From positions 62,001 through 126,000 of the forward strand of contig JAZRVO010000030.1 in assembly GCA_045599185.1 (NCBI GenBank): 64,000 nucleotides of DNA. Reading direction: 5' to 3'. How positions within the stretch are numbered: the first letter of the stretch is position 1; each line of letters opens with the position of its first letter. The notes under the pieces were generated by a model, which was not told the origin of the DNA, ran no database searches, and worked only from the letters and a program-made list of their open reading frames with translations. This stretch comes from UBA1240 sp045599185 (GTDB lineage: Bacteria; Spirochaetota; Spirochaetia; Treponematales; Treponemataceae). Positions 32,626 through 41,900 of the stretch are shown in pieces. Made by a program: the position numbers and the translations under genes.

Positions 32626-34239
32626 TTATTTTTCTGTATTTTCTTCAACGGTTGCTTTACTACGGCCTAATTTGCGCATAACCGCATTTTTAATTATTAA
32701 AATTACCGGGTCTTTGGTTAAAAGCAGCAGTGCCACGCCAACAAGCGCAAATATGCAAACGGCAATTGCCAAAGGCATTCCCTGGGCAATAAAGCGGTTA
32801 TAGCCTGCAAAAGGCGCAAGCAGAACCGGGCGCAAATACCACACCGGCACGGCCGCAATAACAGAAAGCAATGCAAGCTTAAACGTATAGGCAAGGGTGC
32901 TTTTGGCAATTTTAAGTGCGCTTACATTGGGGCATTTTTTTAAGAATGCAAAAAGCAGAACCGTGTTTGCAAAACTTGCTGCCGAAAGTGCAAAGGCAAT
33001 TCCGCTGCCTGCAAAAAAGTTTACCAGAATTGCGGCAAGAATCATGTTTACCACAAAGCCCAAAATACCTGCAAGCGTTGGCAGCTTTGTGTTGCCCTGT
33101 GCGTAAAAAGCCGGCGCCATAATTCTGTTAAGGGCAATAAAATACAAACCGGCAATGTGCCATTCAAAGGCCTGTTTTGTAAGCAGCACCGATTCGTCCG
33201 TAAAGCGCTTGCTTTGATATACAAGTTTTATGATGTTTTCGCCGTAAACCAGCGCAAAAAAAGTAACCGGAATTGTTATGAGCGCAATTATTTTTACTGC
33301 CTGCCCAAGCATCCTGTTGAATTCGTCCCATTTTTCGCTTTGGGCAAGCCCCGAAAGGTCCGGCAGAATTACCGTTCCGATGGAAACTGCAAAAATGCCC
33401 AGTATCAGTTCCTGCAGGCGCAGCGAATACTGAAGGCTTGAAACCACGCCGGTGCCAGCTTTTCCGGCAAGGCTGGTAGAAACTACGTCGTTAAGCTGAT
33501 AGGCTGCCATGCCAATTACCGTTGGCAAAACAAGTGCAATTACTTTTTTTGTTCCGGGGTTGGCAAAGGCTTTTTTCAGGCTGGTAAAATTTAAGCGCCA
33601 GCCGTTTTTTATAACAAACGGCAGCTGAAAAAGAGCCTGCACCGTGCCGCCCAGAATAACGCCTGCGGACATTGCTCGCGCCGGGTTTGCAAAAAACGGC
33701 GAAAGCAGATAAGTAGAAAGAATTACAATAAGGTTGAAGAATACGGGCGTTAAGCCGGAAGGTGAAAAAATTTTAAGGCTGTTCAAAATGCCCTGAAGCA
33801 ATGCTGCAATGGAAATTACGAACAGATACGGGAACATTATGCGGGTTAAAAGCGTCATTTCGTTCAGCACGTCGCCGGAATTTTCGTCGGCAAAAAGGGG
33901 AACAATGAACGGCGCGGCGATTATGCCCAGCACAACCACAACGGCGGTTAAAAAACTTACCAGCGTAAAAGTGGCGTTTATAAATTCCTGAGTTTCGTCT
34001 TTTGTGTTTTTTTCCAGATAACCCCGGAATGTGGGGATGAATGCAACGCTTACGCTGTTTTCTGCAAAAAGGCGGCGAAAAAGATTGGGCAGCATAAAGG
34101 CAACTCCAAATGCGTCTGCCAGTGCGGAAGTTCCCAGAAAGGCGGCCTTGGTCATTTCTCGTATAAGGCCCAGAACACGTGAACAAAGGGTTAAAGCCGA
34201 AAGTTTTACGCCGGCCGCAGCAAGTGAATTTTTTCTCAT
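32626..34239 (-). CDS. murJ: Lipid II flippase MurJ (MviN)
   Basis: A 537-residue integral membrane protein with about 14 transmembrane helices, of the MOP exporter superfamily. It moves lipid-linked peptidoglycan precursor across the inner membrane. Diagnostic: TLCSRVLGLIREMTKAAFLG at the N-terminus and FMLPNLFRRLFAENSVSVAFIPTF, a MurJ signature. Length is normal. The ATG at 34237-34239 is supported by a promoter with ideal spacing whose -10 is seven bases upstream and by the lack of any Shine-Dalgarno, so it looks leaderless; an upstream alternative start at 34275 falls in the -35 box and is rejected. Confidence 0.95.
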   Translation of the reverse strand: MRKNSLAAAGVKLSALTLCSRVLGLIREMTKAAFLGTSALADAFGVAFMLPNLFRRLFAENSVSVAFIPTFRGYLEKNTKDETQEFINATFTLVSFLTAVVVVLGIIAAPFIVPLFADENSGDVLNEMTLLTRIMFPYLFVISIAALLQGILNSLKIFSPSGLTPVFFNLIVILSTYLLSPFFANPARAMSAGVILGGTVQALFQLPFVIKNGWRLNFTSLKKAFANPGTKKVIALVLPTVIGMAAYQLNDVVSTSLAGKAGTGVVSSLQYSLRLQELILGIFAVSIGTVILPDLSGLAQSEKWDEFNRMLGQAVKIIALITIPVTFFALVYGENIIKLVYQSKRFTDESVLLTKQAFEWHIAGLYFIALNRIMAPAFYAQGNTKLPTLAGILGFVVNMILAAILVNFFAGSGIAFALSAASFANTVLLFAFLKKCPNVSALKIAKSTLAYTFKLALLSVIAAVPVWYLRPVLLAPFAGYNRFIAQGMPLAIAVCIFALVGVALLLLTKDPVILIIKNAVMRKLGRSKATVEENTEK

Positions 34240-34275
34240 ATTGATAAAGATACTTTTGTTGCGGATTTGTTGCAA
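34240..34275 (-). promoter_or_regulatory. Leaderless promoter of murJ
   Basis: Minus strand: TTGCAA (34270-34275), exactly 17 bases, TATCTT (34247-34252), seven bases (TATCAAT), ATG. Confidence 0.7.
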
Positions 34276-34450
34276 TGGGTGTAAAATTGTAACGTTTACT
34301 GCAAACTAGAGATTTTATAGATTTTGGCAATTTTGGAAAATATTTCGTAGAGATTTTACAGGTTCAGTTCCGGAAGTTTTGCAAAACCGCGTTGGCTTTT
34401 GCTAAAACCGGCATTTGGCCTTATTTTTTTCTTTTTTTATGGAGGGGATT

Positions 34451-36136
34451 TTGCGCAGGCCGGTTATTTTTCAAAAGGTTGGAAAAACTTCAATCATTCC
34501 GATTTCGGCAAAGCTTGTTTTCGTTTTCTTTATAATGATGCTTCTGTCGAACTTTTCTACCAATTACATAAACATTCTGCTTAATCAGGGGCAGCTTGTA
34601 GTTTTAACAAACCAGCTCCTCATCCGCGATTTGAAAGATTTGTACAGCAATGCCGGCAATCAGTACGAAATTTACAGGTTTTCCAGCGATTTGGACGAAT
34701 GCGTAAAAACCATGACCAGCGGTGCCGTAAAAAATTTCAGTTACGAACACAGCATGGTTTGGGCTGTACGCCCCGGTGCAGGAATTTTGTTTTCGGCTTC
34801 GGCAGACGGCCAGCAGTACCAGACTTTTCCCGACGTTGAAGCTTTGGCCGAACTTCTGGAAGCCAGAAAGAACGGCATAACCGAAGGTTCGCTGCATTTT
34901 AAAACCGAACACGGCGACAACCTTGCGGTTTACAAATACCACGAATCATGGGACTGCTTTTTCATTCGTTCCGAACTTGTGCAGGACATGAATGCTGAAT
35001 CGGCAAGAGTTTTTGGCGTTGTTTCGCTTATTATTGTTATTTTAACGGCCTTTTTTATGGTAATTGGCTACCTTATTTTTAACCGCATTTTGCGCTATGT
35101 AAAGCAGATGATTGGAAGCCTTTACGAAATGCAGCAAAACCAGAACCTTGGCCTGCTGGATTTAAGCGGCGCACCAAACGACGACGTTACGTATCTGGGT
35201 GCTTCCTTCAATTCACTTTCTTCTACAATCAACAATTTGCTTTCTATTTTTCAGCGCTTTACCACCCGCGACGTTGTAGAACAGGCTTACAAAAACCACT
35301 ATGTTGGCCTTGAAGGAAACCAGCGCAATTTAACCATTCTGTTTTCGGACATTCGCGGCTTTACCTACATGACCGAAACTTTGGGCAATGACATTATCAA
35401 CCTTTTGAACATTCATTATGAACGGGCAATTGGAAAAATTCACAGCGAAGACGGCATTATCGGTTCAATTATTGGCGACGCAATTCTGGCGGTTTACGGC
35501 GCGGTAGAAAGTTCCAGCAACAAGTCGCTGCAGGCCTTGCGCAGTGCATGGGAAATTACTAAGGCGACGGCCGTTCTGCGCGAAACCATGAAGGAAAGCC
35601 GTGCCGAAATTGAAAAAACGCGCGTTCTTACGGAAGCCGAAGAACGGATTTTTAAGGCGGTTTTAATTGATGTTGGCGTTGGTATTGACGGCGGTACGGT
35701 TTTTTACGGCAACATCGGTTCTAACGAGCGCATGACCACCACCGTAATTGGTGACAACGTAAACTCGGCTTCGCGCCTTGAAGGCTTAACCCGGGTTTAC
35801 CACCTGCCGGTTATCGTTTCTGAATACGTAAAGGACGACGTTTTAAGCGTAACAAACCGTTACCGTTTCTACGAAGTTGATACGGTTCAGGTTAAGGGAA
35901 AAACGGAAGGTAAGAAAATATTTTTCCCTTACGACACGAACGAAAAAGATATGGAACTTGAAAACCAATGGCAGACTTTTGAAACGGCTCTGCATGATTA
36001 TTACAGTGGCAACTGGGCGCAAAGCCGTTCGCTTATGAAAAACTGCGGCTTAGGCCTTTGCCAGGTATTTACGGAAAGAATGCAGAATGCCCTGCCTGAA
36101 AACTGGAGTGGAATATGGACAATGACTTCAAAGTAA
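34451..36136 (+). CDS. Membrane class III adenylate/guanylate cyclase
   Basis: A 561-residue two-helix sensor cyclase making cAMP or cGMP. Transmembrane segments at about 21-43 and 190-214 enclose an external sensor region of about 145 residues; a HAMP-like linker follows; the class III catalytic domain is about 290-490. Metal Asp residues are in LFSDIRGFTYM (D300) and GDAILAVYG (D343); the transition-state Asn/Arg are in IGDNVNSASRLEG. The start is unusual: TTG at 34451 has a perfect GGAGGGG site, while the in-frame ATG at 34439 has none and overlaps that site. TTG is preferred here. First gene of a three-gene operon; it overlaps the next gene by 22 bases. Confidence 0.9.
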   Translation: MRRPVIFQKVGKTSIIPISAKLVFVFFIMMLLSNFSTNYINILLNQGQLVVLTNQLLIRDLKDLYSNAGNQYEIYRFSSDLDECVKTMTSGAVKNFSYEHSMVWAVRPGAGILFSASADGQQYQTFPDVEALAELLEARKNGITEGSLHFKTEHGDNLAVYKYHESWDCFFIRSELVQDMNAESARVFGVVSLIIVILTAFFMVIGYLIFNRILRYVKQMIGSLYEMQQNQNLGLLDLSGAPNDDVTYLGASFNSLSSTINNLLSIFQRFTTRDVVEQAYKNHYVGLEGNQRNLTILFSDIRGFTYMTETLGNDIINLLNIHYERAIGKIHSEDGIIGSIIGDAILAVYGAVESSSNKSLQALRSAWEITKATAVLRETMKESRAEIEKTRVLTEAEERIFKAVLIDVGVGIDGGTVFYGNIGSNERMTTTVIGDNVNSASRLEGLTRVYHLPVIVSEYVKDDVLSVTNRYRFYEVDTVQVKGKTEGKKIFFPYDTNEKDMELENQWQTFETALHDYYSGNWAQSRSLMKNCGLGLCQVFTERMQNALPENWSGIWTMTSK

Positions 36137-37545
36137 CAATTTCTAAGCCCGAAGTTGAGCTTTTTCTGAATCAGAATCTTTTTCCAAAAAACGAAGGTTC
36201 CGGGGCAACCTATAATCTGGAAGAAGAATACGCAAAAACCAAAAAAAACCGTTCCTTAAAAACGTGGGCAATTTTGGGCGCGGCAATTGGGGTTACGCTT
36301 TTGGGCGTTTGGGGCACAAGGCTTTTTGTAAAAGCCCAGAACAATAAAATTGCCGTAAGCGTAGAAGAATTTGAAGAACTGAATTTGAAGGCGCTTCTTG
36401 ATTCCGTTGCCCGTGTTGAAAACGAACTGAACCTTGCGCTGGCGCAGAAGAAAAAACTGGACGCTGATTATGCGGACGACATTCATAACGCAGAACAGCA
36501 GCGCGACAACGATTTGTACACTTTGCAGTCGCTGAATTTAACCCGTGCCGAATACGCAAAACAGTCGAATGCGGTAACAACCCAGTGCCAGAAAAGTATT
36601 GCGTTAATAGAAGCTAATTATCAGAAATCCACGGCAGAAATTGATGCGCGCATTGAAGAACTGACAGGCCAGCTTGCGGCAATGGACAGTGCCAGCATTG
36701 AACAGGCGCAGAAATTTCAAAGCGAGTTTGACAGCCAGAAACAGCTTTACGAGCTGGAAAAAGAAGCACTGGTAAAAAGCTACGAACTTCAGCTTGCTGA
36801 CATGCAGAAACAGATTGCCGCCCGTGAAGAGCTTGCCATAAAAGAACGCAAGCGCGCCATTGATACGGTGGCAAACCGTTACAAGGCAGAAATTAACCGG
36901 CTTAACCGGCGCATTGCCGAACTTGACCCGGTTGTTGTTGATGAATACGCCGATTCGATTATTTACGAATCTTCAATTCTTTCCAACACCGAACCAAACA
37001 CGCTGATTTCACAGCTGGACAGAAAGGCACTTAGTGAAAGCGACCTTTATCTGGTAAAATCCATTGACCACAAAAGCGAAAGCCTTGCCTATTTGAACAG
37101 CCGGGTTTTTGCCCTGCCAATGGAAAATTCCGTTACCCGTTACTTTGAAGCGCAGAAAAATTTAAGCATTTCAATGCAGAATGATACCGCTGACCTTTTG
37201 GGCAGCATGATTTCTGTTCGTTCCGGGGCTGAAAAAACGACGGTTTCACTTCAGCAGCTGTTAAGTTCTTTCCGCTATTATCTGGATATGCAGCTTAAGG
37301 AAAGCGGCGATGCAGGCTGCGTTCTTGACAGCCGGGACAAAAGCCGCCTGATTGTTTACATTTCGCCACTTTACAGCGATTCTGTTGACGGCAGGCGTGC
37401 CTATATTTTTAGGGAAGCAGAAGATTTTCTTTGTGAAGTTACTTTGAAGCAGGACGGCGAACAGATTTTTGCCATCTGCGAAGAACCTTACAATTTTAAC
37501 AGTGTTATACCCGGCGACAGGGTTTTGATTGATTTTAACTGGTAG
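36115..37545 (+). CDS. Coiled-coil membrane protein of the cyclase operon
   Basis: A 476-residue protein that I cannot assign to a family. About 50 N-terminal residues are followed by one transmembrane helix (TWAILGAAIGVTLLGVWGTRLFV, about 51-73), then a long coiled coil (about 85-275, rich in E, K, Q, A and L, for example RIEELTGQLAAMD), then a C-terminal domain of about 200 residues with mixed beta and alpha sequence. The topology suggests the coiled coil and C-terminal domain are periplasmic. It starts inside the cyclase gene with a GGAG site, so it is translationally coupled; the next gene follows after 20 bases. A job linked to envelope signalling is possible but not shown. Confidence 0.78.
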   Translation: MDNDFKVTISKPEVELFLNQNLFPKNEGSGATYNLEEEYAKTKKNRSLKTWAILGAAIGVTLLGVWGTRLFVKAQNNKIAVSVEEFEELNLKALLDSVARVENELNLALAQKKKLDADYADDIHNAEQQRDNDLYTLQSLNLTRAEYAKQSNAVTTQCQKSIALIEANYQKSTAEIDARIEELTGQLAAMDSASIEQAQKFQSEFDSQKQLYELEKEALVKSYELQLADMQKQIAAREELAIKERKRAIDTVANRYKAEINRLNRRIAELDPVVVDEYADSIIYESSILSNTEPNTLISQLDRKALSESDLYLVKSIDHKSESLAYLNSRVFALPMENSVTRYFEAQKNLSISMQNDTADLLGSMISVRSGAEKTTVSLQQLLSSFRYYLDMQLKESGDAGCVLDSRDKSRLIVYISPLYSDSVDGRRAYIFREAEDFLCEVTLKQDGEQIFAICEEPYNFNSVIPGDRVLIDFNW

Positions 37546-37565
37546 CTTGCGGTTGGAGGTATTAA

Positions 37566-38813
37566 ATGAAAATGAAGAACGGAAATATTTTTACTGATAC
37601 AAAGAATTTAAAATCTCCGGCGCGCCGTGACAAAGCAGAAGAATTTAAAAACGGCAGTTCGCTTTATTTTTCAAACTGCCGCGCCGGGTTTTTGCGGTGT
37701 GCGGCACTTATTGCTGTTGCCGGTTTTGTTTTTAGCCCTTTAGCCGCCCAAACACAAAACGCAGACGGGGCTTTTGCAGAACCGATTGCCCTTGATTTGC
37801 CAAGCCCGGAACTTAATGACCAGGCCGTGCAGGACGTGCCGGATGCACAATCCGTTGAACCGGCAGAAAAAAGTGAAGTTTCCGTAGAAAAAAATGACGT
37901 AATTGAAGTTAAGGAAAACCTTTCCTTCGATTTGCCGCAAAATGTACCAAACGTAAGCGAAAGCGAAAATGCAGAAAACTCTGGAAGCGCGGAAAATGCA
38001 GGACAGGTGGCGGAAGTTGTAGAAATTCAATTGAGCGATGTTTTGCCCGATGACGTGCAGAACGCCCTTAGCGAAATTAACAGGGAACTTGCAGGAAATA
38101 AGGGAACTGAAAAAGCTGAAGAAGACCCAAGCTGGGAAGGCTGGAAAATTACTAAAAATGCCACGCTGGAAAACCCGAATCGCGTAGAAATTGCAACTTT
38201 TGAAGGCAAAACTGCGTCTGTTACTATAAGCGGTGGTTTTATTTCCGATGAAAAAGTTGCTGCCATTGGCCGTGCGCTGGACGCGGCGTGGCTTGTGCCG
38301 GATTTGGTAATAAAATCGGTTTCGGTTTATATGGAAGATACTGAACGTTTCCGTTTCGTACTTTTTCCCGAAACTTTTACTTATAACGATATTGATTTGT
38401 GCCAGTTTTTGCCGTCGGGCATAGCTTTTTCTTACAGTGGCGCGCTTTTTTACGATGTTATATTAAAAGTTGGCAATGTAAAGCCTCGCCTTAATGGCAC
38501 TTATGTAGAACCTGCGGATTTTGCAGCCCAGCTTTATAAAGGCGTCATGTTTCCCGACATGATTCTGGAAGGCAACCTGCAGGACAGGGTTGCACGCCTT
38601 GAACAGGCTTTGCTGGGGCTTGCTTCCCGCGGTTTTTACGCCCGGCCAAGCAAAATTGATACTGAACTTATTCAGCAGGTGCGGATGATGTACAGTGAAA
38701 ACAATTTGATTACCAAAAAAGAAGTTATGGCAAGGCTGAAGGAAGAAGGTATTAAGTATACTTCCGCAGAAATTGATACGATTTTTGTTGTTTTACTTGG
38801 CGTAATTGAGTAA
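37566..38813 (+). CDS. Exported protein of the cyclase operon, unknown function
   Basis: A 415-residue protein with an unusually long N-region (about 44 residues) before the hydrophobic stretch AALIAVAGFVFSPLAAQ, which looks like a Sec signal with cleavage after AAQ. Residues 65-200 are an acidic, low-complexity Glu/Asn/Ser/Ala linker; residues about 200-370 look folded (GGFISDEKVAAIGRALDAAWLVPDLVIKSVSVYMED); the C-terminus is helical (TKKEVMARLKEEGIKYTSAEIDTIF). No known family is recognised. Shine-Dalgarno GGAGG, 20 bases after the coiled-coil gene, so third gene of the operon. A downstream hairpin at 38898-38938 may end transcription. Confidence 0.78.
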   Translation: MKMKNGNIFTDTKNLKSPARRDKAEEFKNGSSLYFSNCRAGFLRCAALIAVAGFVFSPLAAQTQNADGAFAEPIALDLPSPELNDQAVQDVPDAQSVEPAEKSEVSVEKNDVIEVKENLSFDLPQNVPNVSESENAENSGSAENAGQVAEVVEIQLSDVLPDDVQNALSEINRELAGNKGTEKAEEDPSWEGWKITKNATLENPNRVEIATFEGKTASVTISGGFISDEKVAAIGRALDAAWLVPDLVIKSVSVYMEDTERFRFVLFPETFTYNDIDLCQFLPSGIAFSYSGALFYDVILKVGNVKPRLNGTYVEPADFAAQLYKGVMFPDMILEGNLQDRVARLEQALLGLASRGFYARPSKIDTELIQQVRMMYSENNLITKKEVMARLKEEGIKYTSAEIDTIFVVLLGVIE

Positions 38814-38897
38814 ATTACTATAGTAAGGTTCTGAAAATTTCAGTTTTTAAACCGGCTATAAAGAAACAAGCAAAAAAATTATTTCAAATAAATAAAA

Positions 38898-38945
38898 TGC
38901 AAGCTAATGCACTGAAAATTTGGATGCGTTAGCTTGCAATCGTTT
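38898..38945 (+). terminator. 14-bp hairpin before the activase gene
   Basis: Arms 38898-38911 and 38925-38938 pair at 13 of 14 positions, followed by a short T-rich run. It can end the cyclase operon, and it also overlaps a possible promoter (TTGGAT with TTTATA 18 bases on) of the activase gene, so it might be regulatory instead. Confidence 0.6.
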
Positions 38946-38960
38946 TATACAGGGAATCTA

Positions 38961-41900
38961 ATGGAAGAAAAAACACAATCAAGTGAATTGCCTTTGCGGG
39001 TTGGTATTGACGTTGGTTCAACCACAGTAAAAATTGTAATTCTGGACGAAAACGGCAGAATGCTTTACGGCGATTACGAACGGCACCGGGCAGACATCCG
39101 CAGTACGATTATTACCGTTGTAAAAACTGCCTTGCAGAAAGTGCAGAACGAAGTTGCCGGTGGCGAAAACCGCAAGCTTTCGGTACGCGTTACCGGTTCA
39201 GGCGGTTTTGCCGTTTCCCAGTGGCTTTCCATTCCATTCATTCAGGAAGTTGTTGCTTCAACTACGGCGGTTAGAAACCTCATTCCGCAGACAGACGTTG
39301 TAATTGAACTTGGCGGCGAAGATGCCAAAATTACGTATTTTACCGGCGGCATTGAACAGCGCATGAACGGTACCTGCGCCGGCGGTACGGGTGCTTTTAT
39401 TGACCAGATGGCGGCGCTGCTTGAAACCGATGCTTCCGGCTTGAATGAACTTGCAAAAGGCGCAAGTACCATTTACCCGATTGCAGCACGCTGCGGTGTT
39501 TTTGCCAAAACCGACGTTCAGCCGCTTATTAACGAAGGTGCACGCCGTGAAGATATTGCCGCTTCTATTTTTCAGGCCGTTGTAAGCCAGACAATTTCCG
39601 GTTTGGCCTGCGGTAAGCCGATTCGCGGCAAGGTTGCATTTTTGGGCGGTCCGCTGCACTTTTTGGACCAGCTGCGCCACCGCTTTATTGAAACCTTAAA
39701 ACTTACCGGCGATGCCATCATTGTTCCAGAAGATTCCCAGCTTTTTGTTGCTTCCGGCGCGGCGTATTCTGCAAGTTTGAGTAATGCCGGTGCAGAATGC
39801 AGTGCAGAAGAAATTAAATGTACAAGCGGCTGTGCAGGCTGCGGCATTTCGGCAACGTGCACGGTTCAGCAGAACCAGGCACAGGACGACGAAAAATTCG
39901 TAACGATTAAAGAACTTGCAGATTCTTTGCAGAAACTCGTCGGCGCAGAAATGACTGAAGTTCAGCGTCTGGAACCGCTTTTTGCAAACCAGGCAGAACT
40001 GGACGAATTTTACAAGCGCCATTCTGCCGAAATGGCCGCCAGTGCCGACCTTAACACTGCAAAAGGACCTCTTTTTTTAGGCCTGGATGCCGGTTCTACT
40101 ACAACCAAAGCCGTGCTTATTGATCAGGAAGGCCGGATTTTATGGCGTTTTTACGACGTTAATGCCGGTAACCCGGTTGATCTTGCCGTGCGCGTTTTAA
40201 AAGACCTTTACACTCGTTTGCCCAAGGACGTTTACATTGCCCGTTCTGTTTCTACCGGCTACGGCGAAGCACTTTTTCAGGCTGCGCTGGGCGTAGACGA
40301 CGGCGAAGTTGAAACAATTGCCCACTACCGCGCCGCCGATTTTTTTGTCCCCGGCGTTGAATTTTTGCTGGACATCGGCGGTCAGGACATGAAATGCCTG
40401 CGCATGAAAGACGGTGCGATTACTTCAATTCAGCTGAACGAAGCCTGTTCTTCCGGCTGCGGAAGCTTTCTTGACAATTTTGCCCGTTCTTTGGGAATGG
40501 ACGTGCGCGAATTTAGCCGCAAAGCCCTTCTGGCAGAAAAACCTGTAGATTTGGGAAGCCGCTGTACCGTTTTTATGAACAGCCGCGTAAAGCAGGCGCA
40601 GAAGGAAGGTGCAACGGTTGCAGATATTTCTGCCGGTCTTTCGTATTCGGTAATTAAAAATGCACTTTTTAAGGTTATAAAACTGCGCCGCGCCAGCGAA
40701 ATTGGCACAAAAGTAGTAGTGCAGGGCGGTACGTTCAACAACGATGCCGTTTTGCGCGCCTTTGAAAAAATTGCCGGCGTAAACGTTTTCCGCCCGGATG
40801 TTGCAGGCCTTATGGGTGCTTACGGTGCAGCCCTTATTGCCCTTGACCAGTGGCTTGACATGGTTAAGCTTAAGCCGGGCGACGACGGCTACAACCCTGA
40901 TATTTCTGTAAAAGAAGAACTTAGAAACAGAACGAACATTCCGCAGATTCATTCTAACCTTGCAAGCGTTGAAGATTTGGAAAAATTCAATGTAAACCTT
41001 GAGCTTAAACGCTGCGGAAAATGTGCCAACAACTGTCTGCTTACGATAAACACCTTTACCAATGGCGAAGACAGCGGTAAAGCTGCCCGCCGCTTTATTA
41101 CGGGTAACCGCTGCGAACGCGGTGCAGAACTTTCGCCAGAAGAAAAGGCTTCTACCACGATTGATGCAAGCAACGCCAAAAACAAAGACGAAGACAGCAG
41201 AAACGTGCCGAACCTTTTTGCGTGGAAATACAAACGCCTGTTCAGTTACGTGCCGCTTAAAAAAGACGCAGCCCCGCGCGGCGAAGTTGGTTTGCCGCGC
41301 GTACTTAACATGTACGAAAATTATCCGCTATGGTTTACTTTCTTTACCGAACTGGGCTTTTCAGTAAAGCTTTCGCCGCGCTCAACCCGTTCAGTTTACG
41401 AACTTGGTCTTGAAACAATTCCTTCGGAATCGGTTTGTTATCCTGGCAAAATCAGCCACGGGCACATTGAATCGCTTTTGAAGAGTGGCGTTAAGTTTAT
41501 TTTTTACCCCTGTGCGCCATACGAAATTAAGGAAGATCAGGGTGCCGGCAACCATTACAACTGTCCTATCGTAACAAGCTATCCAGAAGTGCTGCGCAAC
41601 AATGTTGATGCATTGCGCCGGGATCATAACGTGGTTTTCAAAAATCCGTTCCTGCCAATTTACGATAAAAAACGTCTTGCAGAACGCCTTTTTGAAGAAC
41701 TTGGCAGCGATTTTAATATTTCCCAGAAAGAAATTAACGCTGCAGTAGAAAAAGCCTGGGCAGAACAGCAGAAATTCCGCACTGAAATACAGCAGAAAGG
41801 CGAAGAAGCACTTGAAGAAATTATCCGCCGCGGAATAAACGGTGTTGTTCTTGCCGGCCGTCCGTACCACCTTGACCCGGAAATTAACCACGGTATTCCG

